Below, in pieces: positions 57,039 to 64,000 of a stretch of 64,000 bases of DNA. The DNA comes from Cytospora piceicola. Lineage: Eukaryota; Ascomycota; Sordariomycetes; Diaporthales; Cytosporaceae. The DNA lies in assembly GCA_023375675.1 (NCBI GenBank), contig JALQBC010000007.1:682001-746000 (forward strand), in the 5' to 3' direction. The number at the start of each line of letters is the position of its first letter. Position 1 is the first letter of the stretch. The position numbers were made by a program, and so were the translations under genes. Under the pieces are notes generated by a model. That model worked only from the letters and a program-made list of their open reading frames with translations, made no database searches and was not told the DNA's origin.

Positions 57039-57089
57039 CCTTTTTTTTTCCCTTTCTTTCTTTCTTTCTCTCACTTTCTCTCTTTCTTC
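57039..57089. repeat. Pyrimidine tract with CTTT repeats
   Basis: T9 run followed by TTTC and CTCT units. Simple sequence about 660 nt before MTG2. Confidence 0.75.
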
Positions 57090-57748
57090 ATGCAGCTAGC
57101 TCTGTGCCCCAACCGATGTGGTGTATGTACCGTGTGTGTGTGTGTGTATGGAGTAAACGGACCACTGCTCGATGAAGTGTTCTGAGAGCCGCATAAAGAG
57201 CGTGGCTGGGCCGTGGTAGTCACAGCTCGGAGTCTCCAAGAAGTATGCCCCGGACTCTTCTCTGATCTGTTATAATACCTGGCAAACGTCACGGTCTGCA
57301 CAAAGCTGGTATACCCTGCTATGTTCTTTCGTCTGTTGTTACTTCAGCAAACTTGAAATCTCTCATCAATGAGCTGTGCTTTGCAACAACTTCAGTCCTT
57401 GGTCTTGTACAATGGTACCTCTTAAGTCAAGTAGGGAAATCAATTGGAGACGAGAAGGATGAAATGGAATAAATTGAGTGACCGAGGACATCTAATCATT
57501 TGCATTCAACGGAGTTAAGTCTCCCGAGGAGGCGCCGCGGGAAGGGGTAACCAGATTTGGGGAAGAGGGAGGGGGGGGGTAGGTGGTGTTTTTCTGAGGG
57601 TTCAGGCTTATCTTATCCTAACGTTTAGGCAAATAGAAGCTCAGGCTAACGCCCCACCAACTGTAACTTTGAAGGAAGACGGCATCGCCTTCGAACTCTG
57701 CGATTGCTCATTTACATTCCATACTGTCATTTATTTTCTGGCTACGAG

Positions 57749-59449
57749 ATGGCTCCACGCTGCTCAGCAGGGCCACCAGCCTTTCTTCCTTTCTTGTACC
57801 CATCCTTGTACCTAAGCAAGTCCAATTCAGCAACTCGCATCGTTGCCACGGCCATCCAAGTCCGCCACCATGTCGCCGAAACTTCAGCCGCCGAGTCTCC
57901 CTCTGCCTCCAGGCTCGACCCCAAACAGGACGACTTTTACGTGACAAACTTTGCCGACAAGGCCAAACTTCAGCTCTATGCTGGTGACGGCGGCAGCGGT
58001 TGTATCAGTTTCGCTCGCGAGGCCTACCTGCCTGACGGGCCCCCGAATGGCGGCGACGGAGGCCATGGCGGCAATATATACATCCAGGCCGTACACGGCG
58101 AGACCTCTTTGCACAAACTGGCCCGAAGGAGAATAATAAGAGCCACGAGGGGAAAGAACGGGCAGGGAAGCAACAAGGGAGGGAAACGCGGCGAGGACAT
58201 CATCATCACGGTCCCCGTTGGCACAGTCATCCGCGAACTCAGCCGTGAGAACCCGGAAGCCGAAGAAGATTACCAGCGGAGGATGGCGCGAATGCGCAAG
58301 TCTCTTCCCAAACCCGAAAACAGCGACTCAGAAGGGGGGGTCGAAGCAGCAGCACAAGAGCATGATAACCCAGACTTGGACAAATGGGTCCTGTACCCCG
58401 GTATAGCCTCTTCCGAGAAGAAGAAGCTTTGGGTGCCCGAACTCCCCGAGCGTGAGAAAATTTTCGCTCAGCCTCCGGCGCCAATCAACCTGGACCTGTC
58501 AAAGGCCATGCCACGGCCCGTCCTGCTCGCAGCAGGTGCGCTTGGAGGGTTGGGAAATCCACACTTTGCCTCCCGCGAGACTCCCCGGCCTCTGTTCGCC
58601 ACCAAGGGCTTCAAAGCCATTTCTATGCAGATTGAGCTTGAGCTCAAGCTCCTTGCGGACGTTGGCTTAGTAGGGCTTCCCAACGCAGGGAAGAGCACTC
58701 TCGTGCGGGCACTCACCAACAGCCGAGCAAGAGTGGGCTCCTGGGCGTTCACGACGCTGCAGCCGAACATCGGCACCGTGGTTTTGGATAACAACCGCGG
58801 CAGGCCGGTGGTCACGAGCTATCACCGTCAGGATGTGCAGGATAGCTGGGACGGGGACACGGAGGTAGTGCAGCGGACCCGGTTCACCATTGCTGACATT
58901 CCGGGTCTTATCGAGGGTGCGCATCTTGACAAGGGACTTGGTGTTGCCTTCCTTAGGCATGTGGAGAGGGCCGGTGTCCTGGCCTTTGTGATCGACCTGA
59001 ACGCCGGGAACGCCGTGAAGGCGTTGAAGGCATTATGGAATGAGGTTGGGCTGTACGCCCAGATGCGGGAAGAGGAGGATCATGATAGGGAACGAGACGC
59101 CAGGATTGAATACGAGCTCAATGGCGGAGATGCTGAATCGGAGCCGGAGTGGGCCCAAGATTGGCCTATCCACTCTGAGTACCCAAATGCGCCCTCCAGC
59201 AAGACGGGGCTGCATATCGCGGCTAAGCCCTGGTTCGTCATTGCAACAAAGGGAGACTTGCCCGGGACGCAAGACAACTTTAAGGAGCTCCGTGACTACC
59301 TGACCAGAGTCACCCACGGCGATGAACCCCATCCTAGTGGTGTTGAGGGCGGATGGCGGAAGGACTGTGCAGCGATACCGGTCAGCGCAATCAAAGCGCA
59401 AGGAGTGGACAGGATTATTCACTGGACTGTCGGGTTGCTGGATGGCTAA
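57749..59449 (+). CDS. MTG2: Mitochondrial Obg-family GTPase Mtg2
   Basis: GTPase needed for mitochondrial large-subunit ribosome assembly. Single exon, 566 aa from MAPRCSAGPPAF, which gives a hydrophobic/basic presequence (LYLSKSNSATRIVATAIQVR). An in-frame ATG at 57704 would add 15 residues and looks less like a presequence. The glycine-rich Obg fold follows: FADKAKLQLYAGDGGSGCIS, PDGPPNGGDGGHGGNIYIQA and TRGKNGQGSNKGGKRGEDII. A linker insert of about 90 residues (EEDYQRRMARMRKSLPKPEN onward) interrupts it before LLAAGALGGLGNPHF. The G domain has G1 GLPNAGKST near residue 308, G3 DIPGLIEGAH near 382 and G4 ATKGD near 500. The short C-terminus lacks the bacterial Obg extension. Confidence 0.94.
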   Translation: MAPRCSAGPPAFLPFLYPSLYLSKSNSATRIVATAIQVRHHVAETSAAESPSASRLDPKQDDFYVTNFADKAKLQLYAGDGGSGCISFAREAYLPDGPPNGGDGGHGGNIYIQAVHGETSLHKLARRRIIRATRGKNGQGSNKGGKRGEDIIITVPVGTVIRELSRENPEAEEDYQRRMARMRKSLPKPENSDSEGGVEAAAQEHDNPDLDKWVLYPGIASSEKKKLWVPELPEREKIFAQPPAPINLDLSKAMPRPVLLAAGALGGLGNPHFASRETPRPLFATKGFKAISMQIELELKLLADVGLVGLPNAGKSTLVRALTNSRARVGSWAFTTLQPNIGTVVLDNNRGRPVVTSYHRQDVQDSWDGDTEVVQRTRFTIADIPGLIEGAHLDKGLGVAFLRHVERAGVLAFVIDLNAGNAVKALKALWNEVGLYAQMREEEDHDRERDARIEYELNGGDAESEPEWAQDWPIHSEYPNAPSSKTGLHIAAKPWFVIATKGDLPGTQDNFKELRDYLTRVTHGDEPHPSGVEGGWRKDCAAIPVSAIKAQGVDRIIHWTVGLLDG

Positions 59450-60129
59450 GGCCTATTGAGACCTTAAGTCGTGTAGTGTAGGTACTGCACTGTCAGCCAT
59501 GTAAAACCAATGTACACCTCTACCAGAACATATCAGTCGTATTTCGATGCGTACATGTTGTTTATAAACACATTGGAATACAGGGCAATAGCCACTGCAG
59601 CTGCATACAAGGACGGACACACACCCGGTACCTAGGTAGCTACCACCACGCAATGTGGCTAACCTACTAAACTGACCAGCCAGCCTACTACTGTATAACC
59701 CAGAAGAACTCAGACTATGGGCGCCCGTAGACCATAAGTGCGCATGGTTCTGCTGGCTGCTTAGCAATGTACGCGGCTACTAACGTATACCTAGGTAGCT
59801 TTATAACTTGTATGGCATATCGTTAAGACCTGCACAGTCGCAGTGGTTATCCCGAAAGGTACCCAGGTAGTTCACATGCCTGGGGAAGCTCATGGGGTGC
59901 AATCAGATCTTATCACCGAGTCAATAAGGGGTGTTCGTAGCAAGTAGCCCCACCCCCACAGTATAGGCGAGCTAGTGTAGTCTCAGCTCCAGACATCGGC
60001 GGGTCGGTGTCCCATGCCAATTATTTTTGCGAAAAACCTGGAAAGATCCCAAAGCCCATCTGCGAAGTCCACACCAACGCGTCGAGACAGCTTCTTCCCA
60101 ATCAAATTTAAGAAGCCACCATCGACAAG
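59450..60129. other. Intergenic between MTG2 and TRM4
   Basis: MTG2 3' flank and TRM4 promoter. ACCTAGGT motifs at 59630-59640 and 59789-59799. Nothing else recognised. Confidence 0.5.
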
Positions 60130-62989
60130 ATGAGCAGAACTAAGGTTCGTGGGAAAATGATACGGCCAATCACTCATAGCTGCGGTTCTACCAATTGCTG
60201 ACTTTTTCCCCCCAGGGACGCGGAGGCGGAGGCAGAGGACGAGGACGTGGTGGTGGCCGAGGTGGTGGCCGTGGTGGTGCTAGCACAGGCGGCCGCGACA
60301 CTCGCTACCGTCAAGATATCACCAAGGCCCACGAGAAGCTCGAGAGCTACTACAACGAGCTGATTGACCTTCCTGAGGAAGAGCGAAAGGAGTTCTGGGA
60401 GGCGCTCCGTCGTGAGCTGCCCAACAGCTTCAGATTCTGCGGATCCAAGGGGTCAGTTTCTATACCGGCGCAGATGTCAAGTCAACATGAGAACCGAACT
60501 GACAGCGAATCCACAGCCATGCCCTCACAGTCAAGCGTCTCCTCGAGGAGCGCTACATCCCCGAGATCACTGAGTTGACCAACTACGACGGTCTCCCCAT
60601 CGAAGCCCCTCGCCCCGTTCCCTGGTACCCCGAGCACCTTGCCTGGTGGATGACGACGCCTAAGAACATCATCCGCCGTTACCCCCCTTTCGCAAAATTC
60701 CAGAAGTTCTTGGTGTCTGAGACGAGCGTCGGAAACATCAGTCGCCAGGAGGTTGTCAGCATGATCCCTCCCCTGCTGCTGGATGTCAAGCCTGGCCATG
60801 TCGTTCTGGACCTTTGTGCCGCACCCGGCAGCAAGGCTGCCCAGCTCTTGGAGATGCTCCACCAGGGCGAGGAAAGCCGCATTCTCAAGGCCTTGCAGAT
60901 CCACGCAAAGGAGGACGGCCGCGATATCCCCGAGTTCCACGGACTGGAGGAAGTTGACATGGAGGTGGACTCCAGTGACGATGGTCGCGCTACCGGTCTC
61001 CTGGTCGCAAACGACGTCGATTACAAGAGGAGTCATCTTCTGATTCACCAGCTGAAGCGTCTGTCTTCGCCCAACATGATCGTGACCAACCACGATGCGA
61101 CACTCTTCCCATCACTGCAACTCCCTTCGGACACCAAGCAGCCGAAGTACCTCAAGTTCGACCGCATTCTCGCTGATGTTCCCTGCTCCGGAGACGGCAC
61201 ACTGCGCAAGAACATCAACCTGTGGAAGGACTGGATCCCTGGAAACGCCCTTGGCCTGCACCAGACACAAGTTCGGATTCTTGTCCGTGCCCTGCAGATG
61301 CTCAAGCCTGGAGGACGAGTTGTCTACTCAACTTGCAGTATGAACCCTGTCGAGAACGAGTCCGTCGTGGCAGCTGCCATCGAGCGCTGCGGCTCCGAGA
61401 ACATCGACATCCTAGACTGCAGCAACGACCTCCCTGGCCTCGAGCGGAAGCCAGGAATGACCAACTGGAAAGTTATGGACAAGTCCGGCCGCATCTGGAA
61501 CGACTGGGAGGAGGTTGAGGCGTGGACGGCTGCGGAGAGCAAGGATGGCAACTACCCCGGAAAGCTGGTTGCCACCATGTTCGCCCGTAAGACGGACGAG
61601 AACACCGCCAATATCCCGCTGGAGAGGTGCATTCGTGTGTATCCCCACCAGCAAGATACGGGTGGTTTCTTCATCACTGCGCTGCACAAGAAGAAGGAGT
61701 TCAAGGCTAAGCCCGAGAGCTGGACGGCAAAGCCAACCAAGGCCGCTACGACGACCCAGAACGAGCCCGAGCAACAGGCCGAAGACGGCGCAGCGACCGC
61801 GGCAGCTCTTGTGGAGGCCGAGGAGCAGGAACCTGTCCAGGCCAAGATCGAGGAGCCTGCCAAGGCTGACGAAATGGAGGTAGAGGATGAGGTGACCTTC
61901 AAGTTGACTGAAGAGGGTGCCTCTGAGCCCAGACCAAGCAGCCCCCTCAAGCGGGAGCGTGAAGGTGATGAAGACCAGGAGCCTGCTGCTAAGCGTCAAC
62001 AAACGGACGCTGCGCAGGCCGAGCCAGTCGTTCCCACCACGGGCTTGTATGACGGCGAGAAGGAAGAGCAGCCTCCGGTTGAGCACAAAGACACAGCCGA
62101 GGTGAAGGAGGAGAAGAAGGGCGAAGCCACCACTCAACAAAAACCAACTTCTGATGGCTACGGCGACAAGGCTGCCAAGAAAGATAGGAGGGAAGCTTAC
62201 GAGGAGCCCTTCAAGTACCTTGCCCCAGACAACCCCGTCATCCTGCAGGCCCAGGAGTTCTACAAGATCTCACCTCGATTCCCCACCGACCGGTACATGG
62301 TTCGCAACGCTATGGGCGAGCCCGCCAAGGCCGTCTACTACACCAGCGCACTCGTGCGCGACGTTCTGACGGCCAACGAGGGCCGTTCTGCCAAGTTTGT
62401 CCACGGCGGCGTCAAGATGTTCATGAAGCAGGATGCCCCCTCCGCGGAGGTCTGCAGGTGGCGCATCCAGAGCGAGGGCATGCCCATCCTCTGGGGATAC
62501 GTCGGCAAGGAGCGCCTCGTGGTCCTGCGCAACAAGGAGACCCTGCGCAGGCTCCTCATCGAGATGTTCCCCCGCGTCGGCAACGGCGAGTGGGAGAAGC
62601 TCAACGAGATAGGCGAGCGGGTGCGCGACGTCGGCATGGGCTGCCTCGTGCTGCGGGTCGAGCCGGACGGCTCGGACCCGGAGTTCAGCGAGAGGATGTC
62701 GCTCCCCCTGTGGAAGAGCTTCCACTCGCTGAACCTCATGCTGCCCAAGGAGGACCGCAGCGCGATGCTGCTGAGGATCTACAACGATACCACTCCTCTG
62801 GTCAACAGCATCGCCAAGCACGAGAAGAAGGATGCCGAAGAGAAGAAGGACGGTGACGTCGTTGCCGATGCCGTTGCTGAGGCCGACGTCAAGGCCGACA
62901 CCGCCGTTGAGGCTGAGGCTGCAGAGGTCGATGTCGATGGTGGTGTCGTCGGGGAAGCCATGGACGAGGATGTGGCCGCCCAGGATTAG
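60130..62989 (+). CDS. TRM4: tRNA (cytosine-5-)-methyltransferase Trm4/Ncl1 (NSUN2 type)
   Basis: Makes m5C in nuclear tRNAs with S-adenosylmethionine. 907 aa, three exons: 60130-60144 (only MSRTK, donor GTTCGT), 60216-60451 and 60517-62989. Exon 2 adds an RG-rich head (GRGGGGRGRGRGGGRGGGRG) and the conserved HEKLESYYNELIDLPEEERK then EFWEALRRELPNSFR; the exon 3 join gives GSKGHALTVKRLLEERYIPE. The catalytic core has SAM motif VVLDLCAAPGSKAAQLLEM near residue 184, DVPCSGDGTLRKN with Cys near 307 and YSTCSMNPVENESV with the second Cys near 357, as expected for a two-cysteine m5C RNA methyltransferase. A long acidic, disordered insert (about 61740-62200) precedes the C-terminal domain, and the protein ends in another Glu/Lys/Asp-rich tail. 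The RG head is typical of fungal members. Confidence 0.95.
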
Positions 62990-63794
62990 GCGTCTGGCGG
63001 CTCGCGCTGCTTTCGAGGTCGCTGGGGCAAGTTCCTCGGCCAGGGCGGGGCCAGAGGTCGACAGTGGAGCATGCACAGGTGTCGACGAGGACATCCCGTG
63101 CGCGCTCGGGAGCTGGCCCAGGCCCCTGCCTTCTACCGGGGCCCCCTTCGCTTCCAGCACAGTTTCAGGGGGTACAAGGCGTTTGGATCTTCGTCTCGGA
63201 ACCGGGGTGTCGTGTCAGAAACTTCATGCAAGAAGTCTTCGAGGTAGTAGAGGCAAGATAAAATACGATGTCAATTGTTTTCGAAGGAGGCAAAGCTGGT
63301 TCGTGTGAAACTCGAACCAAACATGGCTGGGGGTCACGATGTGATCCCAGAGCAAATGAGCTTGAGTTGCTTCAACACTGCTGTTCGCGTGACGTGATGT
63401 CTAACATGTCTAGTATTGCGGTCTGCTCATGGACAGTTTACGCGTATTTTGTAAGAGCGTAACCTACTAAAGTAAAGAGAGACGGTACTCACAATAACCA
63501 CAAATTACACTGTCGGTTGGAGACGGAATCATGCTCAGTAGAGTCTAGCTGATTCCACGAGAGACTCAGGGAAGGAATACGGATAATTACCCTAGGGTAG
63601 GATAATCCTGTACGCTTTTTTCGTAGGGACGTTCCAACATATTGTTGATTCCATTTTTGCGGTCGTATATATTCGTTACTTTATCAAATGTACGCTATAC
63701 TTCAAAAAGAAGACCAATATCGATATAGGGGCTTACCATCTTGCTTCGGCCACGAGATCACGCCAGCTCCGCCTCGACCACACTCTCCATTGCT
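62990..63794. other. Convergent 3' intergenic region
   Basis: TRM4 3' flank. An inverted repeat TGGTTCG...CGAACCA lies at 63297-63319 and TACCCTAGGGTA at 63589-63600. Nothing else recognised. Confidence 0.5.
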
Positions 63795-64000
63795 CTAGGA
63801 TGTCGCCAGACACTCCATAGCCCTCAACCCCACCCCTCCGAACAACCGCCTCCAGTGCTCCTCGGCCCTCTCCAGACCAGACAGGCAACTCAGCAACTGC
63901 AAGTCCAACGCCGTCATTATACTCCCGACGACCCTGGCCGGCAACACGACCTCATACACCAGCAACCTCGAGTTCCCCTGACATTCTCAGAGATCCGCAC
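63795..64000 (-). pseudogene. Partial O-methyltransferase-like gene, C-terminal end, apparent frameshift
   Basis: Minus-strand frame ending at 63795 encodes GNSRLLVYEVVLPARVVGSI, MTALDLQLLSCLSGLERAEE and HWRRLFGGVGLRAMECLATS then stop. This is the end of a class of plant/fungal-type SAM-dependent O-methyltransferases (pattern SRLLxxExVxP, DLxxL, ERxxxxW). Upstream, VRISENVR fits the family (RILxNxR) but lies one base out of frame; the shift falls in the C-run at 63975-63978. Only 206 bases are inside the window, so this could be a sequencing or assembly slip, an intron edge I cannot see, or a true frameshift. Partial: the 5' end is beyond the window. Confidence 0.55.

Larger units (their letters stand above)
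55180..57748. other. Divergent intergenic region, 2.6 kb
   Basis: Lies between the gene at 55179 (minus) and MTG2 (plus). Contains a TAGG/CAGG array at 55832-55872, a CAG/CAA array at 56096-56187, a T-rich pyrimidine tract at 57039-57089 and GT repeats at 57133-57148. The reading frame over the CAG array is a repeat artefact. Nothing else recognised. Confidence 0.45.

Noticed and set aside
63297..63319. Inverted repeat TGGTTCG / CGAACCA, tRNA-like hairpin
   Set aside because: Only a 7-bp stem; no cloverleaf could be built on either strand.
1..64000. CRISPR arrays, insertion sequences, intact transposons, viral genes
   Set aside because: None seen; all tandem repeats are simple-sequence or minisatellite type, and no transposase or reverse transcriptase motifs appear in any frame.

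Overview
The window is nuclear DNA of a filamentous ascomycete, most likely a Sordariomycete. Evidence: genes carry short GT-AG introns with CTRAY-type branch points, coding third positions are GC-rich, and the gene set is typical of Pezizomycotina (a PTH11-like rhodopsin-fold membrane protein, a Clr2 silencing factor, an Alr4036-type flavin protein). Nothing bacterial, viral or plasmid-like is present, and no intact transposon was seen. I placed introns by hand from splice signals and frame continuity; most joins restore conserved protein sequence across the junction.

Layout. 1-400: a U6 spliceosomal snRNA gene on the minus strand, split by two mRNA-type introns; a good Pol III A box lies in intron 1 and a B box in intron 2. 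1.1-6.4 kb, minus strand: ETF beta subunit, a Gcs1-type ArfGAP and an RRM-RGG-RRM protein. 9-14 kb: TAH18 diflavin reductase (plus) and a disordered protein (minus). 14-19 kb: gene-poor, with possible gene remnants. 19.3-24 kb, minus: a poorly resolved membrane protein and a large F-box/WD/UIM protein. 24-29.4 kb: gene-free, repeat-rich. 29.4-40.5 kb: a six-cysteine-module protein, Clr2, an MFS carrier, a beta-propeller/PI-PLC protein and a PPOX-like flavin protein. 40.5-45.7 kb: gene-free. 45.7-55.2 kb: PTH11-like receptor, RPB5, BFR1 and a conserved Cys-containing protein. 57.7-63 kb: mitochondrial Obg GTPase MTG2 and tRNA m5C methyltransferase TRM4. The right edge holds the C-terminal end of an O-methyltransferase-like gene with an apparent frameshift.

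The genes are mostly unrelated housekeeping functions: splicing (U6), transcription (RPB5), tRNA modification (TRM4), mitochondrial ribosome assembly (MTG2), Fe-S assembly (TAH18), electron transfer (ETFB), vesicle traffic (ArfGAP) and mRNP biology (BFR1, RRM protein). There is no biosynthetic or defence cluster. Intergenic regions are sprinkled with short palindromic TACCTAGGTA-type motifs. The standout is the U6 gene, whose two spliceosomal introns appear to carry the two halves of its internal Pol III promoter.
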